From AB-629-J13 sp964496365 (GTDB taxonomy: Bacteria; Fidelibacterota; Marinisomatia; Marinisomatales; AB-629-J13), in assembly GCA_964496365.1 (NCBI GenBank), contig CAZBZK010000032.1, positions 1 through 15,969 of the forward strand: a stretch of DNA of 15,969 bases. Reading direction: 5' to 3'. Of this stretch, positions 7,112-15,448 are shown piece after piece. The notes under the pieces were generated by a model. That model saw only the letters and a program-made list of their open reading frames with translations, made no database searches and was not told the origin of the DNA. Made by a program: the position numbers and the translations under genes. Numbering within the stretch: the stretch's first letter is position 1; every line of letters begins with the position of its first letter.

Positions 7112-9323
7112 CCGATTGCTTTTCGCATTTAGAAGATGCCTGTTCATAGGTATTGCAATAATCCTTTTGTCAGGATGTTCTAAGTCAAATGAAAACGTCA
7201 TTCATATTTGGCATCAAATGTTATACGAAAACAGACAGGCATTACGAGATGTGTGTGATAAATATGAGGATTTGCATCCACATATAAAAATTCAATTAAC
7301 GTATAGAGAGACAGAAGAATTGAGGTCTAATTTTCAATCCTCTGCTATCGGTGGAAGTGGTCCAGAATTGATTTACGGACCTTCAGATCAGGTTGGTCCA
7401 TTTGCTGTGATGGGGATCATAAAACCTCTGGATAACCTCTTTCCACAATCCTTTTTTGATCAATTTGTCTCTAATGCCATTGTAAAGTTCCAAAATAAAA
7501 CATGGATGGTTGGTGATGGAGTCGGCAATCATTTGATGCTCATTTATAATAAGGACATGGTCCCTTCGCCGCCAAAAGACACCAATGATCTCATAAATAT
7601 TGGAAAATCACTTACTAAAGATATTGACGGTGATGGGGTTATAGACCAATATGGTTTGGTGTGGAATTTTACCGAACCGTTTTTTTACGTGCCGTGGATT
7701 GGAGGATTTGGAGAATGGTTTATCAATGATGATGGCACTCCCAATCTGGATACCGAAGCAAATAGAAACGCATTTTCATTTATAAAATCCCTCCGAGATG
7801 AACATGGTATTATTCCAAAAGAATGTGATTACGAAACAGCAAATGCTTTATTCAAAACAGGTAAAGCGGCCATGATAATTAATGGTGACTGGAGTTGGGG
7901 AGATTATAAAGGAAGAATCGATTTTGGAATCGCTCCTTTACCCAAAGTCTCAAGGACGGGGAAGTATCCTACCCCATTGGTCAGCACAAAAGGTTATTCT
8001 ATAAATCGGAATACATCAGGTGAAACGTTGATGCACACCATTGAATTATTAAAATATTTAACGAGTCCTGAGGTTCAATCTTATTACCTAAATCGATTAA
8101 ATACACAGCCTTCATCATTGGCAGTATTGGATGCTTCGGTGGTAAAGACCAATGAATTACTCATGGAAAATGCAGGCATTATTGAACACGGACGTCCCAT
8201 GCCTGTTGTGCCAGAATTAAGGGCGATTTGGGATGCTTTGAGAGGTGAGTATCAATCTGTACTTGCAGGGACCAAAGCACCTTCCTCTGCGGCAGCCGAT
8301 TCTCAAGAAAAAGCATTAGAACAAATACAAATAATGAATCACGTGATATCACCGGGAATCCAAGAAAAAATAATCAAAATAATCTTTTTTTTAGGTGTAT
8401 TGATTTTTGGGTGTCTAATCTGGATGAAAAAAAAATTATTATTGATTTCATATCAAGAAAATAAATTTGCCTATTGGATGCTATTTCCTGCTTTTATTGG
8501 AATAATGGTAGTGATTCTTTTTCCGTTTGGATACAATTTGGTTATATCGGTTTCTAATTTTAGTTTAAGATCCTTTAAAGATTGGCAGATTGTGGGATTT
8601 CATAATTTTTTGAACGTTTTAGTGGATATTAAATTTTATTCACTATTTCTTAAAACAATCGTGTGGACTTTTGTCAATATCAGTTTTCATGTTACTTTGG
8701 GCGTGTGTTTAGCTGTTCTAATAAATCGAACCTTACCGGCAAAAAAATCATTGAGAACATTGCTGATTATCCCATGGGCATTACCTCAGTACATAGCTGC
8801 ATTGACTTGGAGAGGTATGTTTAATCAGGAATATGGGTCTGTGAATTTAATTTTGAATAAATTTTTTAGTATCTCACCTATTCAATGGTTGAGCCAACCT
8901 TTGGAAGCTTTTTCGGCGTGTATCATTACAAATATTTGGTTGGGATTTCCTTTTATGATGGTTGTGGCACTTGGTGGTTTACAATCTATTCCAAACGAAA
9001 TGTACGAAGCTTCTCAAGTAGATGGTGCTTCCCGATGGCAACAGTTTTTGAAAATCACCATTCCTATGATTAAACCGGTCATGGTTCCAGCCATCATTTT
9101 GGGAAGTATTTGGACCTTTAACAATATAAACATCGTGTGGTTAGTGAGCAATGGGGGTGAGCCGTCTGATTTGACACATATCTTGGTGAGTTATGTATAT
9201 AAAGCAGCTTTTAATTTATATCGATATGGATATGCAGCTGCCTTATCTATGATCATTTTTTTAATTTTAGCATCCTTTACACTTTTGTTTATGAAGAAAT
9301 TCAAATTGGAATCAGTTACCTAA
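7086..9323 (+). CDS. Fused maltodextrin-binding lipoprotein and MalF-type permease
   Basis: A 745-residue fusion of two ABC transporter parts that are usually separate. Residues 1-31 are a lipoprotein signal with lipobox LLSGC (Cys31). Residues about 36-415 are a MalE-like solute-binding domain (VIHIWHQMLYENRQALRDV, the calcium-loop-like DIDGDGVIDQYG at 179-190, and AAMIINGDWSWGDY). One membrane helix (about 428-446) followed by KKK leads into a MalF-like membrane domain (about 460-745) with about six helices. That domain has the EAA loop EASQVDGASRWQQFLKITIP at about 641-660, which docks on the ATPase. No frameshift or stop lies between the halves. The role is maltodextrin import with MalG and MalK. 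A second in-frame ATG at 7095 could be the true start; neither has a clear ribosome binding site. It starts inside the phosphorylase gene. Confidence 0.92.
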   Translation: MNIMKTIINRLLFAFRRCLFIGIAIILLSGCSKSNENVIHIWHQMLYENRQALRDVCDKYEDLHPHIKIQLTYRETEELRSNFQSSAIGGSGPELIYGPSDQVGPFAVMGIIKPLDNLFPQSFFDQFVSNAIVKFQNKTWMVGDGVGNHLMLIYNKDMVPSPPKDTNDLINIGKSLTKDIDGDGVIDQYGLVWNFTEPFFYVPWIGGFGEWFINDDGTPNLDTEANRNAFSFIKSLRDEHGIIPKECDYETANALFKTGKAAMIINGDWSWGDYKGRIDFGIAPLPKVSRTGKYPTPLVSTKGYSINRNTSGETLMHTIELLKYLTSPEVQSYYLNRLNTQPSSLAVLDASVVKTNELLMENAGIIEHGRPMPVVPELRAIWDALRGEYQSVLAGTKAPSSAAADSQEKALEQIQIMNHVISPGIQEKIIKIIFFLGVLIFGCLIWMKKKLLLISYQENKFAYWMLFPAFIGIMVVILFPFGYNLVISVSNFSLRSFKDWQIVGFHNFLNVLVDIKFYSLFLKTIVWTFVNISFHVTLGVCLAVLINRTLPAKKSLRTLLIIPWALPQYIAALTWRGMFNQEYGSVNLILNKFFSISPIQWLSQPLEAFSACIITNIWLGFPFMMVVALGGLQSIPNEMYEASQVDGASRWQQFLKITIPMIKPVMVPAIILGSIWTFNNINIVWLVSNGGEPSDLTHILVSYVYKAAFNLYRYGYAAALSMIIFLILASFTLLFMKKFKLESVT

Positions 9324-9329
9324 ATCAAC

Positions 9330-10157
9330 ATGAGAAAAAAGATAGAAACTATATTTATTTTTTCATTTTTAGTTTTGTTTACCTTGGCAACACTTTATCC
9401 AGCATTAAATATTTTAGGTGTTTCATTACGAACTGATGATGCATTTCAAACCCGTTCATTAGCGATATGGAACTCAGATTCGAGTTTGAAGTCTTATTTT
9501 ACACTTTTTTCAGATACAGATTTTCTTATTTGGATGAAAAATTCATTTCTCATTAGTTTTGTGGTTACTGCTACGGGAGTTGTTTTAGCATCTACTGCAG
9601 GGTACGCATTATCCCGATTTAATTTCATGGGTAAAAAAGTAATAATGTCATCGGTACTCATGACCCAGATGTTTCCTGCAACAATGCTACTCCTACCATT
9701 TTTCATTGTGTTAGCAAAATTAGGTCTCATGAATTCTTACCTTGGACTCATTGTCATATACTCTTCTACTGCACTCCCGTTTTGTATTTGGCAAATGAAA
9801 GGGTATTACGATACGATTCCCATCGCCATGGAAGAAGCCGCACGAATGGACGGATGCAATCAATTTACCGCATTCAGAAAAGTTATTTTACCGGTATCTA
9901 TTCCTGCATTGGTTATTACTGCTTTATTTAGCTTCATGGCAAGTTGGAGTGAATATGTGGTGGCAGCGATTGTGTTACAAGATCCTCAATTATATACGCT
10001 ACCATTGGGATTGAAATCATTTCAGGCAAGTTTGGCTACTCAATGGGGATTGTACGCAGCCGGTGCCGTAGTAGTAAGTATTCCCGTTACGATTCTATTT
10101 ATTTCACTCTCTAAATTCTTGATATCGGGATTAACGGTTGGGAGTGTAAAGGGGTAG
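9330..10157 (+). CDS. malG: Maltodextrin ABC transporter permease, MalG type
   Basis: A 275-residue inner-membrane protein with about six helices that pairs with the MalF half of the fused protein to form the transport channel. The N-terminal helix (FIFSFLVLFTLATLYPALNI) and the strongly conserved NSFLISFVVTATGVVLASTA and GYALSRFNFMGKK segments are typical of MalG. The EAA loop is at about 168-188 (EEAARMDGCNQFTAFRKVILP). The C-terminus ISGLTVGSVKG matches the conserved ending of MalG proteins. It starts 6 bases after the fusion gene, and its stop is 2 bases before malK, so co-translation is likely. No upstream ribosome binding site is obvious. Confidence 0.94.
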   Translation: MRKKIETIFIFSFLVLFTLATLYPALNILGVSLRTDDAFQTRSLAIWNSDSSLKSYFTLFSDTDFLIWMKNSFLISFVVTATGVVLASTAGYALSRFNFMGKKVIMSSVLMTQMFPATMLLLPFFIVLAKLGLMNSYLGLIVIYSSTALPFCIWQMKGYYDTIPIAMEEAARMDGCNQFTAFRKVILPVSIPALVITALFSFMASWSEYVVAAIVLQDPQLYTLPLGLKSFQASLATQWGLYAAGAVVVSIPVTILFISLSKFLISGLTVGSVKG

Positions 10158-10159
10158 TT

Positions 10160-11254
10160 ATGGCTGGTGTTTCTCTGAAAACAGTATCAAAAACATTTGG
10201 GAATCAACTTGTGTTAAAAAATATTAACCTCGAGGTTCAACCCGGTGAATTTATGGTAATTGTAGGTCCTTCAGGGTGTGGAAAATCTACATTACTACGG
10301 ATTATTGCTGGATTGGAAACACCAAGTTCAGGAGATGTATTCATTGATAAAAAACCCGTGAATGGTGTAGATCCATCAAAACGAAATGTGGCAATGGTAT
10401 TTCAAAATTATGCTTTGTATCCAACTATGACAGTTTTTGAAAATTTAGCATTTAGTCAGCACATACGAAAAAAGGACAAATTAGATATAAGAAAGCGAGT
10501 GATGGAATCTGCAGAAATTTTACAAATCACAGATTTGTTAGAAAGAAAACCAAAGGAATTATCCGGTGGACAACGCCAACGAGTCGCTCTTGGTAGGGCA
10601 TTAGTTCGACACCCAAAAGTATTTTTATTTGATGAGCCTTTGTCTAATTTGGATGCCAAACTTAGGCAGGAAATGAGGCTTGAAATTAAAAAACTTCATA
10701 ACCATTTGAATACAACCATGATTTATGTAACCCACGATCAAACCGAAGCTATGACCATGGCAGACAGAATTTGTATCATGGACAAAGGAGAGATTCAACA
10801 AATTGACACTCCTGAAAATTTGTATAATAAACCGAATAATGTCTTTGTAGCTGAATTTATTGGAATGCCTCCCATTAATTTATTAAAAGGAGAAATTACC
10901 TCAGAAAATGATGAAATATATTTTGAGTGTAACTCTTTAAAAATTAATCTAAAAAAAATAAAAAATGCAGATTCAATTCGAAACACACAAAAAATTATTT
11001 TGGGAATAAGACCTGAAAATCTTCATGATAATTATTTTGCAGAAATTAAAGATCCTGAAAATACAATCTCATGTCTTGTGAATTTAGTTGAGAATCTTGG
11101 TTCGTTGGCTATTATTCATTCCCAATGTGGTAACAATCCAATTTCTGCATTATTAAAAACAAACCAGTCCTTTCGCACCGGAAGTGAAATAGAATTGATC
11201 ATGGATGTGAATGCACTTCATTTTTTTGATTGGGACACATATTCAAGATTATAG
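10160..11254 (+). CDS. malK: Maltodextrin ABC transporter ATP-binding protein, MalK type
   Basis: ATPase that drives the transporter as a cytoplasmic dimer. In its 364 residues are Walker A GPSGCGKST (36-44), the Q-loop FQNYALYP (Gln82), signature LSGGQRQR (134-141), Walker B VFLFDEP (154-160) with Glu159, the D-loop SNLDAK, and the switch His192 in YVTHDQT. Residues about 235-364 form the C-terminal TOBE/regulatory region (FIGMPPINLL, LGIRPENL) typical of MalK/UgpC-type ATPases. This class sometimes energises several sugar importers, so it may also serve other transporters. It is the last gene of the tight run; 224 bases separate it from the next gene. I cannot see from sequence whether its regulatory domain signals to a regulator, as E. 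coli MalK does to MalT. Confidence 0.95.
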   Translation: MAGVSLKTVSKTFGNQLVLKNINLEVQPGEFMVIVGPSGCGKSTLLRIIAGLETPSSGDVFIDKKPVNGVDPSKRNVAMVFQNYALYPTMTVFENLAFSQHIRKKDKLDIRKRVMESAEILQITDLLERKPKELSGGQRQRVALGRALVRHPKVFLFDEPLSNLDAKLRQEMRLEIKKLHNHLNTTMIYVTHDQTEAMTMADRICIMDKGEIQQIDTPENLYNKPNNVFVAEFIGMPPINLLKGEITSENDEIYFECNSLKINLKKIKNADSIRNTQKIILGIRPENLHDNYFAEIKDPENTISCLVNLVENLGSLAIIHSQCGNNPISALLKTNQSFRTGSEIELIMDVNALHFFDWDTYSRL

Positions 11255-11434
11255 CAACGTTAAGCTTTGGATTTTCAGTTAAAATAGAAAATTATAAACA
11301 GAGAAAATTCTATACTATTATTCCACAATTTTTTAATTTGTGATATAGAACAACTTTTCAGATTGAAAAAGGCTATAAATTATTTCAAAAGTAGGCGTGT
11401 AATAACTTTAATTTGTAATTTTAACATCAAACAG

Positions 11435-11452
11435 TAACTCAATGATGAGTTA
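11435..11452. promoter_or_regulatory. Inverted-repeat operator candidate, copy 2
   Basis: The best copy. TAACTC and GAGTTA flank AATGAT, and the symmetry extends to 9-base arms (AGTAACTCA at 11433-11441, TGAGTTACT at 11446-11454) around a 4-base centre. It ends only 26 bases (24 for the extended arms) before the GH13 start codon, so it lies at or downstream of the likely promoter. In RNA it could also fold into a perfect 9-base-pair hairpin with a 4-base loop. Confidence 0.7.
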
Positions 11453-11478
11453 CTAATAAATTATTTACTAGGGAAACG

Positions 11479-14400
11479 ATGAAATCACTTACATTTATGA
11501 ATTTTTTGTTGATAAATTTTTTATCCGCACAAAGTTTGGTCTATTGGGAGCCGGGAAATCCAAATCCCGGAGAAACAGTAACCATTTTTTACAATCATAT
11601 TGAGGGAAGTTTACCGAACAACACGATCCAAGTTTATGTTCATTTAGGATTCAATGGATGGCAGGAAACCGAGGATTTTCCCATGTCTTTTGCCCCGGAA
11701 TTGGGTAATGGCTGGTGGCGTTATGAATATGATATTCCGCTTGAAGCTGATATTTTGGATTTTGTATTCACCGACTTAGATGGGAATTGGGATAATAACG
11801 GTGGAATGGGTATTGATTGGCATATAAACTTGAATTATTCCTGGACTCCTTTCAACCCGGGTCCTAATGATGAAATTACAATCTTGATTCAGAATAGTGT
11901 CCAAGGGGGTGAAATTGGATGGAATGTCAATACAGGAAATGGTCAAGAAATGCCCATCGAGTCCTATTGGAACGAAGGATCATACGCTGAAAATGAAATG
12001 GTATTTTCACCACTGGCAAGTATGGATGAAAATATTTTTAGTACCATACTTGGACCTTTTTCCTCAGGAGAACAGGTAGTAAACTCTGTGAAATTTGGAA
12101 TTCGATGGGAAGATGGTTCATGGGATTCAAATTCAATCGGTCAAGTTTTGTTTTATGACATTTATTTGGATTACACCATCGGTGAAGATGATCCCTATGT
12201 GTTTTTTGTTTCTCCTACTCCTGATGATGGAGACGTTGTTCAGCCTCCCATTACATTTCAGGTCATCGGTTCCGCTTTGAATGTGGAATTTTGGTTAAAT
12301 GGCCAGTTAATCGGAAATGATAATTCCTCTCCCTTTGAACTTACCTGGACACCGGAATCTAATCAATTTGGACAATCGGTATTTATTGTTATTGCAACCA
12401 ACGGAAATGGAGGGGCATCCTATCTATTTAGAGAATTATATCTGTTGCCAAACGTGATTAGTGAACCTGTTCCTGAAGGCGTAAAAGATGGGGTGATTGT
12501 AACGGGACAAACGGTTTCGATTGCATTGTTTGCTCCTTTTAAAAATTTTGTAGCAGTAAAAGGAAGTTGGAATCAACAATTTCCTGAAGGTGAGCTTATG
12601 AACTTGTCGGGAGATAGTTTGTGGTGGTACCAAACTGAATTAGAAGATGGTGATTATGAATACCAATATAACGTTGATGGAGAGAAATTAATGGCTGATC
12701 CATGGTCAAAAGATGTAACATGGGTAGATCCATCGGGACAATGGGAAAGCGGAAATTACCAACATGCAAAGACTGTATTCTCTGTGGGAGAGCCAGAATT
12801 TGAATGGACAGATCAAGCATTTGTCCGCCCTGAACAAAAAGATGTAATCATTTATGAAATGCATATCGGAGATTTCAAAGGCGACCCCATTAATACCGGA
12901 ACATTTCAAGAAGTAACTCAAAAAATCAATGAAGGATATTTCAATAATTTAGGAATAAATACCATCGAATTAATGCCCATAAACGAGTTCGAAGGTGATT
13001 GGTCCTGGGGCTATAATCCTTCATTTTATATGGCACCGGAGTCCAGCTATGGAACTCCCAATGAGTTAAAAGAGCTTGTTAATTCAGCACACGAACATGG
13101 CATTGCAGTCATTTTTGATGTGGTATTCAATCATTTATGGGGTTCATCACCCATGTTTCAGCTGTATCATCCGGAAAACAACTGGAATTATGAGGATCAT
13201 AATTATTCACAGTGTCCATATTTTCAAAATGAAGAATCCCCGTGGGGATATAAATTACAGCATTGGCATGATGTGGATGGGAGATCATATCGTTCGTGGA
13301 AACATATTTCTGATGTGTTATTCACTTATGTGGACGATTATCATGCTGATGGATTTAGATTTGATGTAACCACTGGAATTGGTTGGGGAGGTGATGAAAA
13401 CGGCTCCTCTTTTTATGCAGATATTCTTGATGACAGGGATCCTACTTTAATTCTAATTGCAGAAGAAGACAATCCTTATCAAATTAACAATTCTGATTTT
13501 GATGCGGGTTGGGATTATTCATACCACCATTCATTTTTTAATAATTTGATGGGATATGCTTCAAATATGTGGGACTTACAAAATCATTTACAATGGTGGT
13601 CACAAGGTTGGTCCCTCCACACACAGCCTTGTAATTATATGGTGAGTCACGATGAAACCCGAATTGTATATGAAGGGTTGACCTATGTAGGAATGAATTT
13701 GGTGGAAGCATATAATAAATCAAAATTAGGTGCGGCAGCATTATTTATGGGAACGGGAACTCCAATGATGTATCACGGAGAAGAGTTTGGACAAAATTCA
13801 CCAAAAAGCTTGAGTCCTCAGCCACTGCAATGGGAAAATCTTAATACACCTGAAGGATCCGATTTGTTCGATTATTATCAAAAATTAATTTGGTTGAGAA
13901 ATAATTGGGAAGTAATTCGAGGAGGAAACCTTGAAATCATTCACTTGGATAATTCTCAAAAAATTATGGGTATGAAACGCCATGATTCTGGATTAGGACA
14001 AACGGTGTATTGTGTAATGAATTTTAACAATTTTGACCAGATTATTTCCAGTTTGCCTTTCCCATACGCAGGGGTTTGGTATGAATTTATTGAGGATACT
14101 CAATTGAATTCAGAGTCCGGCACATTTTCTGATTATTTTATTCCATCGTCTTCAGCACGAATTTTCACTAATTATAAAAATTGGGATGAAGGAGGAGAAA
14201 TTGAAATTGATGTAGATTATCTTTCGGGCTGGAATATGGTTTCTTTACCCATAAATAATTCGGGTTCAAATTATTTAGAAATTTATCCTCAGTCTGTTTC
14301 AGGGACTTTATACGGATTCGATGGCACCTATTATTCAACCGATAATTTAGTCCCCGGCCATGGTTACTGGCTTTTTTTTGACGATGCAGGAGTACAAACT

Positions 14401-15321
14401 GTGTCTGGAAATGCCATTGAAGCTGTGACGTTATCATTAATGGAAGGTTGGAATCTCATGAGCGGAATGTCTGAAACCATACCTGTTTCTTCCCTTTTAG
14501 ACCCGGATGGAATCATTGTGTCGGGGACATTTTATGGATTTAATGGTACCTATGTAAATGTGGAGGAATTAGAACCAGGGAAAGGATATTGGTTAAATGC
14601 AAATTCATCCGGTGATATCACCATAAGTTCAAGGTTCGATGGCAGAAAAAATGCCAAAACCCCACCACTATATTATAGTGGAAACAGACTGAAACTATCG
14701 TTGCCCGAAGACAAAGCCATTTCACAAGACCTATATTTTGGAATTGAACTCTCTGAGGGAGAAAGGCAGAGGTTCAGTTTACCGCCTAAACCTCCTTTTA
14801 CATCAGATGAATTAAACACACAATATTTAGATGTTCGTTATTCTGATGATTCGAAACTATGTGGAGACGTTGGAGACATTAACATATTAAGTCATGATCC
14901 GTTTATAGATGTAGAGTATGATGTAAAAGGTCCCGAGGAATGGATACTAAAAAATGCCAATGGAACTGAATATAAATTAAGTGGAACCGGAACGATTAAA
15001 ATTGGAGGTGGAGACACCCGTTACCGACTGTTTGAATCAATCGTACGCTTGATTCCCAATGAAACCGTATTGCATCCAGCATATCCAAACCCATTTAATC
15101 CGGTTACATTAATTTCTTATGAAATACCAAGGGATGGTCCCGTGACATTGATCGTTTATGATATGTTAGGAAAAGAGATCGAAAAGTTGGTAAATGAGAA
15201 AAAAGCGTCAGGAATTCATGAAATAAATTGGAATGGATTTGAGGAATCAGCTGGAATATACTTTATTCATTTAGCTGCAGAAAACATTGTAAAAACGCAA
15301 AAACTGGTATTGCTGAAGTAA
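11479..15321 (+). CDS. Secreted multidomain GH13 amylase-like enzyme with starch-binding modules and C-terminal sorting domain
   Basis: A 1280-residue exported enzyme on alpha-glucans. Residues 1-18 are a signal peptide (FLLINFLSAQS). Two starch-binding-like modules follow (about 22-118, CBM25/26-like, with FNGWQ, GWW and FTDLDGNWDNN; and about 122-235). Next come an Ig-like segment (about 240-324) and a CBM48-like segment (about 336-435). The GH13 barrel is at about 450-800 with all four motifs: FDVVFNH (Asp547), GFRFDV (nucleophile Asp629), LIAEED (acid/base Glu662) and SHDE (Asp725). Two GWN...GYWL repeats (917-967, 990-1041) and a Por/type IX sorting domain (about 1198-1280, HPAYPNPFNPVT to KTQKLVLLK) end it. 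CBM48 plus SHDE resembles branching enzymes, so the exact activity (amylase, pullulanase or branching) is uncertain. GGGAAA precedes the ATG. It probably feeds the importer encoded upstream. Confidence 0.9.
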   Translation: MKSLTFMNFLLINFLSAQSLVYWEPGNPNPGETVTIFYNHIEGSLPNNTIQVYVHLGFNGWQETEDFPMSFAPELGNGWWRYEYDIPLEADILDFVFTDLDGNWDNNGGMGIDWHINLNYSWTPFNPGPNDEITILIQNSVQGGEIGWNVNTGNGQEMPIESYWNEGSYAENEMVFSPLASMDENIFSTILGPFSSGEQVVNSVKFGIRWEDGSWDSNSIGQVLFYDIYLDYTIGEDDPYVFFVSPTPDDGDVVQPPITFQVIGSALNVEFWLNGQLIGNDNSSPFELTWTPESNQFGQSVFIVIATNGNGGASYLFRELYLLPNVISEPVPEGVKDGVIVTGQTVSIALFAPFKNFVAVKGSWNQQFPEGELMNLSGDSLWWYQTELEDGDYEYQYNVDGEKLMADPWSKDVTWVDPSGQWESGNYQHAKTVFSVGEPEFEWTDQAFVRPEQKDVIIYEMHIGDFKGDPINTGTFQEVTQKINEGYFNNLGINTIELMPINEFEGDWSWGYNPSFYMAPESSYGTPNELKELVNSAHEHGIAVIFDVVFNHLWGSSPMFQLYHPENNWNYEDHNYSQCPYFQNEESPWGYKLQHWHDVDGRSYRSWKHISDVLFTYVDDYHADGFRFDVTTGIGWGGDENGSSFYADILDDRDPTLILIAEEDNPYQINNSDFDAGWDYSYHHSFFNNLMGYASNMWDLQNHLQWWSQGWSLHTQPCNYMVSHDETRIVYEGLTYVGMNLVEAYNKSKLGAAALFMGTGTPMMYHGEEFGQNSPKSLSPQPLQWENLNTPEGSDLFDYYQKLIWLRNNWEVIRGGNLEIIHLDNSQKIMGMKRHDSGLGQTVYCVMNFNNFDQIISSLPFPYAGVWYEFIEDTQLNSESGTFSDYFIPSSSARIFTNYKNWDEGGEIEIDVDYLSGWNMVSLPINNSGSNYLEIYPQSVSGTLYGFDGTYYSTDNLVPGHGYWLFFDDAGVQTVSGNAIEAVTLSLMEGWNLMSGMSETIPVSSLLDPDGIIVSGTFYGFNGTYVNVEELEPGKGYWLNANSSGDITISSRFDGRKNAKTPPLYYSGNRLKLSLPEDKAISQDLYFGIELSEGERQRFSLPPKPPFTSDELNTQYLDVRYSDDSKLCGDVGDINILSHDPFIDVEYDVKGPEEWILKNANGTEYKLSGTGTIKIGGGDTRYRLFESIVRLIPNETVLHPAYPNPFNPVTLISYEIPRDGPVTLIVYDMLGKEIEKLVNEKKASGIHEINWNGFEESAGIYFIHLAAENIVKTQKLVLLK

Positions 15322-15413
15322 TGATCAACGGTTGATGATTTTGAAAAATGAGTAAAAAAGTTTTGTTTTGAAACGTTTATGATTTATTTTTAATTTTCCC
15401 CACATCTTGTTAG

Positions 15414-15431
15414 TAGCTCATAATTGAGTTT
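15414..15431. promoter_or_regulatory. Inverted-repeat operator candidate, copy 3 (degenerate)
   Basis: TAGCTC and GAGTTT flank ATAATT, each arm one base away from the other two copies, with the same 6-base spacing. It ends 17 bases before the start codon of the last gene and 3 bases before its AAGGGG ribosome binding site, so a bound protein or an RNA hairpin here could directly affect expression. Confidence 0.55.
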
Positions 15432-15448
15432 CGCAAGGGGCTAATTCT

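Noticed and set aside
8340..8400. Possible sequencing frameshift joining separate malE and malF genes
   Set aside because: The frame runs through without a stop, the linker is a plausible helix with a positive KKK edge, and the binding domain and MalF core are both complete. Only read data could overturn this.
11363..11388. TTGAAA/TTTCAA inverted repeat before the GH13 gene
   Set aside because: Six-base arms 14 bases apart, made only of A, T and one G or C, are expected by chance in this AT-rich spacer.
12914..12935. AGTAACTCA half-site
   Set aside because: A single arm in coding sequence with no matching second arm.
13052..13068. GAACTC-CCAAT-GAGTTA, similar to the operator repeat
   Set aside because: The spacer is 5 rather than 6 bases, and it lies inside the GH13 coding region where codon constraints explain it.
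15324..15336. ATCAACGGTTGAT as a terminator after the GH13 gene
   Set aside because: A perfect inverted repeat, but with only one central base; the usable stem is about four pairs and no T-run follows directly.
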